Assembly (NCBI GenBank): GCA_022836915.1
Contig: CP094668.1
Location: 2,480,001 to 2,544,000, forward strand
Source: Paenibacillus sp. OVF10
GTDB lineage: Bacteria; Bacillota; Bacilli; Paenibacillales; Paenibacillaceae
Direction: 5' to 3'
DNA length: 64,000 bases
Both the position numbers and the translations under genes were made by a program. Shown one piece after another: positions 18,899 through 29,436 of this stretch (its first letter is position 1; every line of letters starts with the position of its first letter). A model generated the notes under the pieces. The model was given only the letters and a program-made list of their open reading frames with translations, made no database searches and had not been told where the DNA came from.

Positions 18899-19444
18899 GT
18901 GCCTGGAGTTCTCTATTCATCGAAGAAAGAGTTAAGTGAGACGATTCGGCGCACCTATGTATTGTTTGAGGGTGAATTCAATGACATCCATAACAGCGAC
19001 AAAGATAAGTGGGTTGAAGGTGTGGATAAGACTCCTGCCCAGATGATCGCCTATCAGCTGGGATGGATGAACCTGGTGATGGACTGGGAGCGCAATGAAC
19101 AGTTGGGACATGAAAGTCATATGCCCGCACCAGGATATAAATGGAACCAATTGGGATCGTTAAATGAATCATTTTACGAAAAATATTCAAGTTATACGCT
19201 GGAGGAGCTGCGCTCTTTGTTTCGGGAGACAGAACAACAATGGCAGAACTGGATTGACTCGCTGAGCGAAGAAGAATTATTTGTACAAGGGATGAGACAG
19301 TGGACGGGAATGAAGCCTGGGTGGGCTATGGTGAAGTGGATTCAGATTAATTCGGTAGCCCCTTTTAAATCTTTTCGGACCCGAATTCGTAAATGGAAAA
19401 AAGGTCAGTTAGGTGGCATGGATGTGAGGAGTGGAGATATCTAA
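18899..19444 (+). CDS. ClbS/DfsB family four-helix protein
   Basis: A 181-residue protein of the ClbS/DfsB (DUF1706) family: SSKKELSETIRRTYVLFEGEF, VDKTPAQMIAYQLGWMNL, GYKWNQLGSL and near the end SVAPFKSFRTRIRKWKK are its conserved blocks. The name-giving member ClbS protects colibactin producers, but most homologues have no known substrate. GTG start with GAGGGGAG upstream. The stop overlaps the pgsA-like ATG (TAATG), so the two are translationally coupled. Confidence 0.85.
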   Translation: MPGVLYSSKKELSETIRRTYVLFEGEFNDIHNSDKDKWVEGVDKTPAQMIAYQLGWMNLVMDWERNEQLGHESHMPAPGYKWNQLGSLNESFYEKYSSYTLEELRSLFRETEQQWQNWIDSLSEEELFVQGMRQWTGMKPGWAMVKWIQINSVAPFKSFRTRIRKWKKGQLGGMDVRSGDI

Positions 19445-19983
19445 TGAATCTGGCAAATCAAATCACCTTGGCTAGAATCGTTTTGATTCCATTGTTTATG
19501 ATTTCTTTTCTGAATCAACAAAGCACGATAACTGCACTACTTATTTTTGCAGTAGCGGCAGGCACGGATAAACTGGATGGATATGTGGCAAGAAAATATA
19601 ATCAAATTACGAATCTGGGCAAGCTGCTTGACCCACTAGCGGACAAACTGTTGATTGCAGCGGCGCTGATCATGATGGTTCAGGAGAATATGATCAGTTC
19701 ATGGATTGCTGTAATCATTATAGGACGTGAAATTGTGATTACAGCTTTACGAATGGTAGCCACAGAGCAGGGCATTGCTCTTGCAGCGGATCGATATGGC
19801 AAGATCAAAATGGTACTTCAGGTGGCAGCCATCATTGCCATTTTGTTGAACAATGTTCCGTTTAGTTTGCTGACTGAGGTGCGGGTTGATGTAATTTTAT
19901 TGTGGCTGGCGGCAGGCGTTACGCTGTTATCGGGATTGAATTATATTGTAGTAAACTATAAGTTGCTACAGACAGGAAGATAG
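19444..19983 (+). CDS. pgsA: CDP-diacylglycerol-glycerol-3-phosphate 3-phosphatidyltransferase (PgsA-like)
   Basis: A 179-residue integral membrane enzyme that makes phosphatidylglycerol phosphate from CDP-diacylglycerol. The CDP-alcohol phosphatidyltransferase motif is complete: DKLDGYVAR, then eight residues, G, then LLDPLADK (D-x2-D-G-x2-A-R-x8-G-x3-D-x3-D). Five to six hydrophobic helices. I chose ATG 19444, which begins with the family's MNLANQITLARI; upstream in-frame codons overlap the previous gene. This is an unusual place for pgsA, so it may be a second copy. Confidence 0.88.
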   Translation: MNLANQITLARIVLIPLFMISFLNQQSTITALLIFAVAAGTDKLDGYVARKYNQITNLGKLLDPLADKLLIAAALIMMVQENMISSWIAVIIIGREIVITALRMVATEQGIALAADRYGKIKMVLQVAAIIAILLNNVPFSLLTEVRVDVILLWLAAGVTLLSGLNYIVVNYKLLQTGR

Positions 19984-20022
19984 AAAGCTTCGATTGGATC
20001 ATGGCTTCACAACGCAAATGGT

Positions 20023-20050
20023 ACCCTGCATTCAACGTGCAGGGTCTATT
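20023..20050 (+). terminator. Probable terminator after pgsA
   Basis: Stem ACCCTGCA (20023-20030) / TGCAGGGT (20038-20045) with a 7-base loop, followed by CTATTTGT, which is only moderately T-rich. Confidence 0.6.
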
Positions 20051-20174
20051 TGTCGTTTGTTTCTGTTCAAAAATATGTGGGGCATAGCCGAGGTTCCTTG
20101 TATACTTAGAGTATCTGAATGTACATATAATGAATCGGAAAAAGTGCACCATGGTGCTGATTCGGGAGGATCTC

Positions 20175-22842
20175 ATGCAACAGGAACAGACCGCTGGTCT
20201 CCACGGGGACTGGCTTCAATTTATGATTTTAACAACCAAACTGGAACTTCCACCCTTGCCAGCAGATACAATGGACCGTCCACGGCTAAGTTTGCAACGC
20301 AAAGAATTGTTCCAATCCAAAGTCACTTTGTTGACTGCCCCGGCGGGTTCAGGGAAATCAACACTGTTAGGCAGCTGGGTGAGAAGTGAAGCTGTTCATG
20401 CAGCCTGTGTTTGCCTGGATGATAAAGATCAGGACCCACTTCAGTTTTGGCTCTACATTATTCATGCACTGGATCGAGTGAGTAAGGAACTCTGCGGAGA
20501 TGTACTTCCACATTTTTTGCAACGGTACCCGATAGACCCCAGATCAGCATTGATATTATTGTTGAACCGTGTTGCCCAGACCAATCAACATACGCTGCTC
20601 ATTCTGGATGACTATCATGCAGTGACCCAGCGGGAGATTCATGAACAGATGCAATACTTTATTGAAAACCTTCCCTTACCATTCATCTAGTCCTTTCTAG
20701 TCGAACATACCCTCCATTCAAGCTTGAAAAGCTGCGCCTGAGAGGTGAATTGAAGCAATTTACGCTTCAGGAACTGGCATTTACGCCAGAAGAGGGCATT
20801 GAATTTTGCCAAGAGATCATGCAATTGGATATTGCCGGGGAGATGCGCGTGGTTGGGTACAGCAGACGGAGGGGTGGGCTGCCGGATTGAAGCTGCTCGC
20901 TTTATCTCACGCATGGGGTGGCAACGCGTTGGTCAGCCCCATGCATTCGATATCGTCAGCTCTGTCTCGTCAAGATCATGGACCAACTGGCGAGAGGACG
21001 ATTTCGGATTACCTGCTTGAAGAGGTGTTCCAGCGTCAGTCACCGGAAATGCAGCAATTTCTGCTCCGAACAGCGATCACAAGAAGAATGAACAGCAGTT
21101 TATGTCAGGTATTAAGTGATATGCAGGAAGCCCCACAATTGTTAAGGCAATTGGAGAAGGAACATCTTTTTCTTGTTCCACTTGATCGGGAAGCACACTG
21201 GTATCGTTATCATCATTTGTTCTCTGCATTTCTAAAGCGTGAGCTGGATCGTTGTGGTACAGAAAAAGTAAATGAATTACATGCTCTTGCTGCACTGTGG
21301 TATGAGCAACAAGGATACCCGGCAGAAGCGCTGGATCATTATATTCTCGGACAACACATGCAGGATGCAGCGAGACTGCTGGAAGAGCTGTTTGCCCATT
21401 TTATTATGGGAGAGTGGTGGACGCTCCGGCGATATTTTGATGTTTTGCCACTGGAGATCGTTAAATCACGTCCAAAATTATATATGTCTTACCTGTTCCT
21501 TGTTGCACGTGAGATGCCTTATGGACAGATGGTAAAACAGCTGGATGAACTGGAACACCTGATTCGGGTCCATCTTCAAGGGCAGCTGGAACCTGAGATC
21601 ATCGGGTATTTGTTGCAAGTTATATGTGTGATGCGAGCATACATGGCCTATTTGAACAGAGATTTGGATGGGCTGGCTCATTATTTGGTGTCCTACATCG
21701 ATCAAGGTTATCCTGATGATATTGCCTTTCAGTATATGGACTATGATCGGAGAGAGAGCATGCGCCTACGCAGCTTTCATGGCGTTAATGGCTACTTGAG
21801 ACGTGGGGAAGCTTGCTTCGGGGCGATTACGGAACGTTGGTATGCTGAACATGCCTACGTAACGTCCTACTATGGTGTTGGATATGGTGAGATTTTAATG
21901 GAGCAAAATCAAATTGCAGAAGCGGTCAGATATGCGGACCGAGCGCTTGAAGTGGCTTTGCAGATCAAGGTGGCTGCGTTGCTTGTTCCAGCTTATGTGC
22001 TCAAAGCCAGACTTGAACTTACACTGGGTCGACCTGAAGAAGGCTTGAAACTGCTTCGACAGTTCTCAGGGATATTATCTGGGAAGGATATGGAGTACTG
22101 GCAGCCAGCACTGGAAACACATCAATACCGAATTTTAATTGAAATAAGTCCGGTGGAATCGGCCCACACCATTCTGGCTAAGCCTGCAAATGAAGGAGAT
22201 GTGGCTGCTGAGTTCAGTTGTGATCAGTTCTTCCGTTCCATGGTTCGCATACGTGCGATGATCATCCTTGAGCAGTATGATTATGCACGAGAGGAACTGA
22301 GACGACTCCGTAAACAGGCTGAAGAACGGGACTTGCTTGCTGAACAGGTAGAGTGTGCTCTGTTAGAGTCAATCATGCTGCAAAAGCAGGGATTCACAGA
22401 TGCCAGTGTTGTGGCGTTATCCCGTGCTCTGGTGCTGGGAGGACCCGAAGGATATATCCGTTCATTTGTTGCTGAAGGTGAACAGATGAAACAGTTGCTG
22501 CAGCACTATCTCTATATGCGTCGTACAAAGGCGATACACGATGATGGTGTGAAAATGGCTTATGTGAAGCAGTTATTATCTGCTTTTGCAAGAGACAAAC
22601 GATTGAGAGGCCCCTCATCTGCAGGGGAGGCAAAGCTGGATACAAAGGAAGTGGGACTCAGCCCGATGGAGCAAAAAATATTCGGTCACATCGCTGAGGG
22701 CCTGACCAGCAAACAGATTGCTGCCGAGTTTGGTATCTCTCCCGGAACTGTTAATACACACATTCGCCGAGTGTTCGCGAAGCTGGGTGCGAGTAGTCGT
22801 ACTCATGCTGTTCAAATTGCGGAGCAACGGGGATTATTATAA
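20175..22842 (+). CDS. MalT-type LuxR family transcriptional regulator (two frameshifts)
   Basis: A large STAND-type regulator. Frame 1 has the N-terminal ATPase with Walker A LLTAPAGSGKSTLL and Walker B-like TLLILDDYHAV. It breaks at the short T-run 20682-20683; a middle frame (HLVLSSRTYPP... to DIAG) runs to GGGG 20837-20840, and the third frame covers the winged helix, the TPR-like region and the C-terminal LuxR helix-turn-helix (LSPMEQKIFGHIAEGLTSKQI). Two added bases give 889 residues, the MalT size. ATG 20175 has GGGAGG close upstream. It probably senses a small ligand; the SLH-LRR gene next door is a candidate target. Confidence 0.85.
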
Positions 22843-22978
22843 TTTTGTGAAACAGTGTCTACTCTTTTGTAGACTGTTTGCAAGCTAAGGTCTCTCCTAC
22901 AATGAAGATAATTAAATAACTCTGACGAGTCTTTGCTGACACCAGGGTTTATGTTCATGTGGGAGGTAGCGTTAAAAG

Positions 22979-25051
22979 ATGTCAACACGAATATCCAAAC
23001 GAAAAGTTCATACGAAAAATAAGATCCTTAAGGTCTCGCCTTATCTTGCAGCCCTTCTGTCTTTATCCGTCATTACTGTGCCCGGGACAGTGCATGCAGC
23101 GTCCGATGCAGTAAACATTCGTGACTTGCAGCAGGCAGCGCCGTGGGCCAAACAAGCGATTGAAAGGGCTGCCGAGCAACAGATGATTCTGGCGGACGAA
23201 GCAGGGAATTTCAACCCGAGCGCAACGTTAACAAGAGGGGACCTTGCGTACACGCTGGCTCAACTATTGGAGATGAACGTGCCGTCGTCGGTCCAGCTTC
23301 CAGATCTGTTATTCAGGGATCTGGATCGTAATGCTGAGAATGGATCCTACATTCATGCACTTCAATTGGCTGGAATTATGAATGGTTATCCGGATAGAAC
23401 GTTTCGTCCAGCTGGTCTGGTAACGAGGGAAGAGCTGGCAACGACGATCATCCGGGCTTTGAAAGCTAAAGGATATAATGAAACGTTAAATGTGACCAAA
23501 GAGTTGTCATTTAAGGATACTTCCGACATCAGTGCCTGGGCTTTGCCAAGTGTACAACAGGCTGTTGAGTTGGGAATCTTGAAAGGGGACAATGGAAGCT
23601 TTGCGCCGAAGCGTTCTACTTCCAGACAGGAAATGGCCGTGATCGCATTACGCGCAACTAAAGTCATTCAAGCGCTTGATGAAGCTGCGAGTCATGGGGG
23701 CACCAATTCGGAATCTAATCCGAATGAGCCAGGAAAGGTAACTGAGGTACAGGGTACAACTTCAGGCGGCAATAACGCAGGGAACGGTACAGGAAACGCA
23801 AACGGTAATTCCGGTGTGACACCAGGGAATGGAAATGGCAGCACCGGTGGAGGAAGTGGATCTACGCCAACTACTCCGACGAATCCTTCCACTCCGTCCA
23901 ATCCAGGTACGGGGAACAGGGCGCCACTGGTTATTAGTGGTGGTTTGCCTGATCAGGAACTTACACTAGATCATGCCGCATTGGATTGGAACGTTTCAAC
24001 GTATTTTAGTGATCCAGATGGTGATGAATTGCAATTCAGTGTCATAGCCGGAGATGAAACCATTGTTTCCTCCACTGTGGTAGAAAAAGTGATTCGACTT
24101 GTTCCACAGGCTGCTGGAGAAACAACACTGACGATCAAAGCAGTTGATGTCCATGGCGCCAGTGTCACGGCACAACTCAAGGTTAAGGTACAGGCCAATA
24201 CGATAAGTCGCCAATTTCCCGATCCACATTTGGCTGGAGCGATTGCTTATTGGTTGCAAAAGGATGTGGATGATCCACTGACCAAAGATGAATTGGTGGA
24301 AGCTCTCATTCAGACCAATGGAGGATTGTATGCGAGAAATGCGGGCATTTCCGATCTGACAGGAGTCGAGATATTCAAAGGATTGAATGTAACCGAAATT
24401 GATCTGTCCGGAAACGACATAAGCCAAGCGGATGCCTCTGGATTCGATCGTTTGAATTGGCTTGATTTATCCCGTAATGAACTGACGCAAATTAATGTGA
24501 CAGGACTGGACCAGCTAGAGTATCTGAATCTCGCGAATAATCGACTTCCTTTATTGGATGTGAGTGGAATAGACTCCTTGCAAGAACTACATCTGTACGG
24601 TAATGAGCTTGTTCATCTACCGATTGGAGTTGCTGGGTTGTCTGATCTGCAATACTTGGATGTGAGTAACAATGCCATACCCCTGAGAGAAGAGCCTGAT
24701 TTCGCTCTACACCAGATGCTGCTGCAACGTTTGGACATGTATGACTTTGATGATGCTCCCCCTGTACTGGTGGAGGCACCTGCGGGTATTACCGCTTATG
24801 TTCATGGAGATGAGATTGAGATCGACCTGGCCTTTATGTTTGAGGATGAAGATGACGCTAGATCTACCCTCATCCTACTGGCTGACTCCCCTGATCCACA
24901 ACTGGCAGATGTCAGAATGGTTGGACAGAAACTATACGTTACTGCACTGGGAACGAGTAGTGAGCCTCTTCGGATTGAGGTGAAGGCTACGGACCCTCTG
25001 GGCAGAGTTGGTGTAGGTCACATGTACGTGGATCTGAGAGAAATAGAGTAG
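22979..25051 (+). CDS. Cell-surface protein with SLH domains, Gly/Asn/Thr linker, cadherin-like domain and leucine-rich repeats
   Basis: A 690-residue secreted protein. A long basic N-terminus and signal peptide end near VHAASD (about residue 41). Three SLH domains (about 42-225) would bind secondary cell-wall polymer. A low-complexity Gly/Asn/Ser/Thr/Pro linker (about 235-315) leads to an Ig/cadherin-like domain with DPDGDELQFSV (about 320-400). Leucine-rich repeats with ITEIDLSGNDIS/LDLSRNEL/LNLANNRL/LDVSNNAI units follow (about 455-570), then another Ig-like domain. Likely a surface adhesin or binding scaffold. Ribosome site GGGAGG; the 136 bp upstream hold a weak hairpin (22850-22881). 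Confidence 0.88.
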   Translation: MSTRISKRKVHTKNKILKVSPYLAALLSLSVITVPGTVHAASDAVNIRDLQQAAPWAKQAIERAAEQQMILADEAGNFNPSATLTRGDLAYTLAQLLEMNVPSSVQLPDLLFRDLDRNAENGSYIHALQLAGIMNGYPDRTFRPAGLVTREELATTIIRALKAKGYNETLNVTKELSFKDTSDISAWALPSVQQAVELGILKGDNGSFAPKRSTSRQEMAVIALRATKVIQALDEAASHGGTNSESNPNEPGKVTEVQGTTSGGNNAGNGTGNANGNSGVTPGNGNGSTGGGSGSTPTTPTNPSTPSNPGTGNRAPLVISGGLPDQELTLDHAALDWNVSTYFSDPDGDELQFSVIAGDETIVSSTVVEKVIRLVPQAAGETTLTIKAVDVHGASVTAQLKVKVQANTISRQFPDPHLAGAIAYWLQKDVDDPLTKDELVEALIQTNGGLYARNAGISDLTGVEIFKGLNVTEIDLSGNDISQADASGFDRLNWLDLSRNELTQINVTGLDQLEYLNLANNRLPLLDVSGIDSLQELHLYGNELVHLPIGVAGLSDLQYLDVSNNAIPLREEPDFALHQMLLQRLDMYDFDDAPPVLVEAPAGITAYVHGDEIEIDLAFMFEDEDDARSTLILLADSPDPQLADVRMVGQKLYVTALGTSSEPLRIEVKATDPLGRVGVGHMYVDLREIE

Positions 25052-25094
25052 CGTATTTTAAAACAGCATATGTGAACTAATGCAAGTTACATCA

Positions 25095-25127
25095 ACGTGC
25101 CTTCCTCTATGGAAGGTGCGTTTTTTT
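25095..25127 (+). terminator. Rho-independent terminator
   Basis: Stem ACGTGCCTTCC / GGAAGGTGCGT around TCTAT, followed by seven Ts (25121-25127). Confidence 0.85.
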
Positions 25128-25208
25128 ATTTTTGTAAGGGATAACTTTATGTTAAAATATGCAAGAAATGAATGAGGCTGTGAGTAATGACGATAAGGGG
25201 AGAAGAGG

Positions 25209-25634
25209 ATGTCCCAAATAAATATTAATCCAAGTACTTCAGAGGATTCAGAGTATGTTCGCCAGCAATTAGTCGCATACAATGCGACCCATGTGAGTGA
25301 GGAGTTAAGGCATCGTTACGAAGAATTGAATTTTAATATCAAAAATGAGACGGGCGAGATTGTTGCAGGTGTGCTTAGTACACTTTGCTGGAACTGGCTG
25401 GAGGTTGATATTCTTTGGGTGGATTCTGAACAACGGCATCGGGGATATGGTTCACAGTTGTTGCTTGAAGTTGAGCGAATTGCACGAGAGAAATCTTGTG
25501 ATTTTGTCAAGTTGAACACCTTCTCCTATCAAGCACCGGAATTTTACAAGAAACATGGCTACCAATTGATCACAACGATCGAGAATGCACCGACTGGACA
25601 CAGTCATTATTATTTTAAAAAGGACCTCACTTAA
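25209..25634 (+). CDS. GNAT family N-acetyltransferase
   Basis: A 141-residue GNAT: acetyl-CoA loop EQRHRGYGSQLLLEVE (about 77-92) and C-terminal YQAPEFYKKHGYQLI. Reminiscent of small Firmicute acetyltransferases annotated for amino-group or antibiotic acetylation, substrate unknown. A second GNAT gene follows after 40 bp in the same direction. Intact. Confidence 0.78.
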   Translation: MSQININPSTSEDSEYVRQQLVAYNATHVSEELRHRYEELNFNIKNETGEIVAGVLSTLCWNWLEVDILWVDSEQRHRGYGSQLLLEVERIAREKSCDFVKLNTFSYQAPEFYKKHGYQLITTIENAPTGHSHYYFKKDLT

Positions 25635-25674
25635 GACGAAGCAAGCGAAATAGGACAAAATCAGGAGGGTTATC

Positions 25675-26109
25675 ATGGTTACCATTAAAGGAATCGAACT
25701 TGAAGATTTATCGGCACTAAGCCAGCTATACAATGAGTTGATGGGAATGCCTACCAATGAACAGCAGATGAAAAAGATGTTTCATTACATACAGCAGAAT
25801 GGCCATTATCATGTGCTTGGGGCATTCTACAATGGCAAACTGGTTGGGTCCGTTATGGGGATTGAGTGTATGGATCTGGTAGGGCCATGCAAACCGTTCA
25901 TGGTTGTAGAGAATGTGATTGTATCGGATCAGGTACGCAGGCAGGGCATTGGGCAGAGGTTAATGCTCCAGATTGAGCGAATTGCGAAGGATCTGGGTTG
26001 TGATTACATGATTCTGGTGTCTGGCGATCAGCGTAAGGAAGCACATATATTTTATGAGAAGTTGGGTTTCAAGGATGAGAAGGTTCAGGGTTACCGGAAG
26101 CATCTTTAA
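25675..26109 (+). CDS. GNAT family N-acetyltransferase
   Basis: A 144-residue GNAT with ENVIVSDQVRRQGIGQRLM (acetyl-CoA loop, about 82-100) and EAHIFYEKLGFKDE near the C-terminus. ATG 25675 has AGGAGG upstream. It is probably co-transcribed with the preceding GNAT gene. Substrate unknown. Confidence 0.78.
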   Translation: MVTIKGIELEDLSALSQLYNELMGMPTNEQQMKKMFHYIQQNGHYHVLGAFYNGKLVGSVMGIECMDLVGPCKPFMVVENVIVSDQVRRQGIGQRLMLQIERIAKDLGCDYMILVSGDQRKEAHIFYEKLGFKDEKVQGYRKHL

Positions 26110-26217
26110 CAGACAGTTCAAGTGAAAATTTCTTACACAAGTGGAAGGATTACTTAAGGAACACGGCGAATAAGGCAGAGTCTTAACAAAAGAAACGAAT
26201 AAGAGGGAGGCACTCTC

Positions 26218-26640
26218 GTGTTCAAAAAATGGGCTAATGTTTTCATGGTTCTGAGCCTGGTATTCGCCGTATGTTCCCCAACCTCCTATGCTGCCGCCAA
26301 AACGGTTAAGGTAACCGTGACGCTGGTGAGCGCAGAGCTTGTCGAGAATAACTCTGTCGGTAATGAGTGGGCCATCGGAGCAAGTGTGAACGGCAAAGAT
26401 CTGGAAGAGGGTTCGTCAGTTACCTTAAACCTGAAATCCACAGGTACGTTGAAACTGGAGGCCATTGCCGAAGAACAGGACAAGATTCCCGATTACGGGA
26501 GTAAACGCACCAACGTCAAACTATCTTCGTTCTCCAAATCAACCAACAAGACACTTTCCGTGGTGGTGGCCGAGAACAGAGGCCGATATTCTGGTAACAC
26601 AGCGACTTGGGCGTTCAAGTTTAAGATTAGCAAGAAGTGA
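26218..26640 (+). CDS. Small secreted protein of unknown function
   Basis: A 140-residue protein from a GTG start preceded by GGGAGG. A clear signal peptide (MFKKWANVFMVLSLVFAVC...SYAAA, about 26 residues) precedes a Lys/Thr/Val-rich, beta-type mature domain of about 110 residues with no Cys after the signal. I do not recognise the family. Monocistronic, terminator downstream. Confidence 0.65.
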   Translation: MFKKWANVFMVLSLVFAVCSPTSYAAAKTVKVTVTLVSAELVENNSVGNEWAIGASVNGKDLEEGSSVTLNLKSTGTLKLEAIAEEQDKIPDYGSKRTNVKLSSFSKSTNKTLSVVVAENRGRYSGNTATWAFKFKISKK

Positions 26641-26658
26641 ATAGGAATCAACCATGAG

Positions 26659-26685
26659 AAAAGGGAGCCTAGCTCTCTTTTTTTA
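26659..26685 (+). terminator. Rho-independent terminator
   Basis: Stem AAGGGAGC / GCTCTCTT with loop CTA, followed by a T-run. Confidence 0.8.
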
Positions 26686-26816
26686 ATGCGTAGATAATTG
26701 GGGATCTAAAGGAAGAGAACGTTTCGAGCCACGCTGATCTTTGTTAAACTAAGGAAAGCAACAGATAGAAATTTAAGATGAAATATTCAAAAAATACATA
26801 GGAGGTTAACACAATT

Positions 26817-28036
26817 ATGCGTATCGTAGATAACATTAAAGTCTGGGGGAGCCGCTGGAGAACGCCGTAAGTCAGGCGGTGACTTGCTCGCAATATGGAG
26901 ATGTATTGGGTGTGGCTCTGATGGCCGACCATCACAAAGGTTACTCGCAACCCATCGGTGGTGTTGTCGCTTATCGGAATATGATCAGTCCGTCAGGTGT
27001 CGGATACGATATTGCCTGTGGCAACAAGGCTGTGCGCACAAATCTGATGTGGGAAGATATTCGGGATCAGATTGTAACGATTATGGATGACATCAATTCG
27101 ACCATTTCTTTCGGCGTGGGTCGTAACAATCCAACACCCGTGGATCATGAACTGTTCGACGACACGAGCTGGAAGCTGTTTGATACCATTGAACCGGGAT
27201 TAAACCATAAGCTGAAGACACTTGCACGCAACCAACTTGGAACCGTAGGCAGTGGTAATCATTTCGTGGATATTTTTGTAGAAGAGGTAACGGGAAAGGT
27301 GTGGATCGCAACTCATTTTGGCAGCCGCGGGTTCGGTCACAAAGTGGCGAGTGGGTTCCTTAACCTTGCCGCAGGGCGTCAGTTCAGTGGCAAAGCGCCG
27401 GGCGAATCGATGGATCAACCGCCTACGTTGTTTGACCTGAACAGCGAAATGGGTGATATGTATTGGGATGGAATGACTTTGGCGGGCAGATACGCCTATG
27501 CAGGACGTGATTATGTCATTGAACAGGTACTCGGAATTCTCGGGGCAAGTGCTGAATATGCCGTTCATAATCATCACAACTTTGCCTGGAAAGAACAACA
27601 CATGGGTGAAGAGGTAGTTGTGGTCCGCAAAGGTGCAACGCCACTGGCACCCGGGCAACTCGGTTTTGTTGGAGGCAGTATGGGCGATATCTCGGTAATT
27701 GTGGAGGGAATCCACAGCGAGGAGAATACCGAGTCATTCCGCAGCACCGTACATGGGGCAGGGCGCACGATGAGCCGAACCCAGGCGGCTGGCAAAATGA
27801 ATTACAAGCTGCGCACACGCATGGGCGGCGAGATTAGCGAAGCACAGATGCATGAGGCGATTCGTGCCTATGGTGTCGAGCTGCGGGGAGCGGGCACAGA
27901 CGAAAGTCCGTTTGTGTATAAGAAACTGCAAGACGTACTGAACGCACATGCGAATACGTTGAAAATCAACCATGTACTGCGTCCCGTTGGTGTCACCATG
28001 GCCGGAGGTAATGAATTCGATCCGTATAAGGATTAG
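26817..28036 (+). CDS. rtcB: RtcB family RNA ligase (one frameshift)
   Basis: RtcB joins RNA 2',3'-cyclic phosphate or 3'-phosphate ends to 5'-OH using GTP and Mn. ATG 26817 (AGGAGG upstream) encodes MRIVDNIKVWG, then a break at G5 26845-26849; the rest reads in another frame. Signature blocks follow: ADHHKGYSQPIGGV, GVGYDIACGNK (metal Cys), GTVGSGNHFVDI, HFGSRGFGHK, NHHNFAWKE, FVGGSMGDIS and STVHGAGRTMSR, whose His is the guanylylated residue in characterised RtcB. One added G gives 406 residues, on the short side for RtcB and nearer the bacterial RtcB-like group. A DUF4272 gene follows after 23 bp. Confidence 0.88.
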
Positions 28037-28059
28037 TCAGAAAGAAGAGGGTGAACTTC

Positions 28060-29237
28060 ATGAGAAATTGTGCGATATATAGCTCTCAGTTTGACCTGGA
28101 TCAGCTGTTTGAATGGATTCAATCCATTTATCCTGAGGGTACGATTGAACGCCGGGAAGACAAGACCCATATTCAAGTGACTCAGAAGAAATGGTTCAGT
28201 AAAAAAACCAAAGGCTTTAATATCATGACCAGCCAGACGCATCCTGAGGAATTTACGACAATGATTCAGGGGATGCTTGGATTTTTGAGTCAGATTGAGG
28301 GGCGCAATGCTTCGCTCCAGGAAAAGGTACTGATCAAATGTTCCACATTGAACATGGTGGTTGGTATTGAGACGGAAGAGGACATATCGGAAGAATTCTT
28401 CGGCGAGTTATTGCGATTGGCTGATGCTCTGGATGCTGTTATCTTCTGGGGAGGTGGATCTCTGCTGAACGCACAAGGCCAGTTGTTGCTGGATGTGAAT
28501 GGAGAATCTGAGGTAGAGGATTACACGGTGACAGCGCACACCAGTTTCCTTGACGGTGACAGCCCCCAGTCGGAGTCTGGCATTCAACGTAAAGCGCGTT
28601 CAGAGCAACGGTTGACTGAACAAGGCATTCCGTATAATGCGAACTTGCCCGCAAGGGCCGGAGACGAGCACATCACGATTCGGAGTAAAGAGGAAGTTGC
28701 GCGCCGTGCGGTTGCCCTATGTCTTGCCGCGCTTAAGGGGAGTGTCTGGGAGCAGGCGAAAGTGCGGACGATACCGCAGCACTGGTTCAGGAAGTGATCG
28801 ACAAGTATGAGGCTGAATCCTTTTTCTCACCCGTAGAGAAGAGGTTTATCGACCAGCACGGAGCAGAGCAGCAGGAGATCATCTCCTTCTCTTGGGGATA
28901 TGAAGCGTACCACGTAATGTTGTGGGCGCTTGGTTATGTGAAGGAATTGGGTGCACCAGCGGAGTTATGTAACGTAGGGAAGGATGTCGGTTATTTGCAA
29001 CAGAAGGATAGTTTTACCGACTTTCTCTCCGATGCATCTCTGCGTAACAAGAGCGAGATTCTGGATGAAGCAGATCTAATATACCGTTATAACTGGGTGT
29101 GTGTCGATAGTCGTGTGAATGATAAAACACCTCCCGCTGGACTGAATGGTGGAGTGGCTTATGAACGTCACCGTGCATTGAACTGGTTGATCTGTTATCT
29201 GGATCAGGAGTGGGATGATGTGCGTACAGACACGTAG
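28060..29237 (+). CDS. DUF4272 domain-containing protein (one frameshift)
   Basis: Function unknown. The first frame from ATG 28060 (AGAGGG upstream; a GTG at 28051 is the alternative) has an N-terminal alpha/beta domain and then RSKEEVARRAVALCLAALKG, the start of DUF4272. It breaks at GGGG 28737-28740; the second frame continues DDTAALVQEVIDKYEAESFFSPVEK and SFSWGYEAYHVMLWALG, the body of DUF4272. One added G gives 392 residues. The 23-bp spacing to rtcB suggests a shared transcript. Confidence 0.78.
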
Positions 29238-29300
29238 AACTGGATGATGTTACGTCCTAATGTAATAATCAATAAACATGACACAACATACAACAATGCA

Positions 29301-29342
29301 AATACCCCTATAGCCGCACGAATACGGTTAAAGGGGTGTTTG
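29301..29342. terminator. Bidirectional terminator between converging genes
   Basis: Long stem AATACCCCTATAGCCG (29301-29316) / CGGTTAAAGGGGTGTT (29325-29340), with one mismatch and a few G-T pairs. It lies between the DUF4272 gene (+) and the LacI gene (-). The 199-bp gap shows nothing else. Confidence 0.75.
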
Positions 29343-29436
29343 GCGTGCTGTTCTGTGTGGACATAAGCTTTATTCCATATATGCTTTTATCCACTATGCC
29401 TGCCAAACTGTTCACGAATAATGACGTCAGCAAGAA

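Noticed and set aside
22850..22881. Hairpin AAACAGTGTCTAC/GTAGACTGTTT after the LuxR gene as a terminator
   Set aside because: The stem has a bulge and no T-run follows, so it is not listed as a supported terminator.
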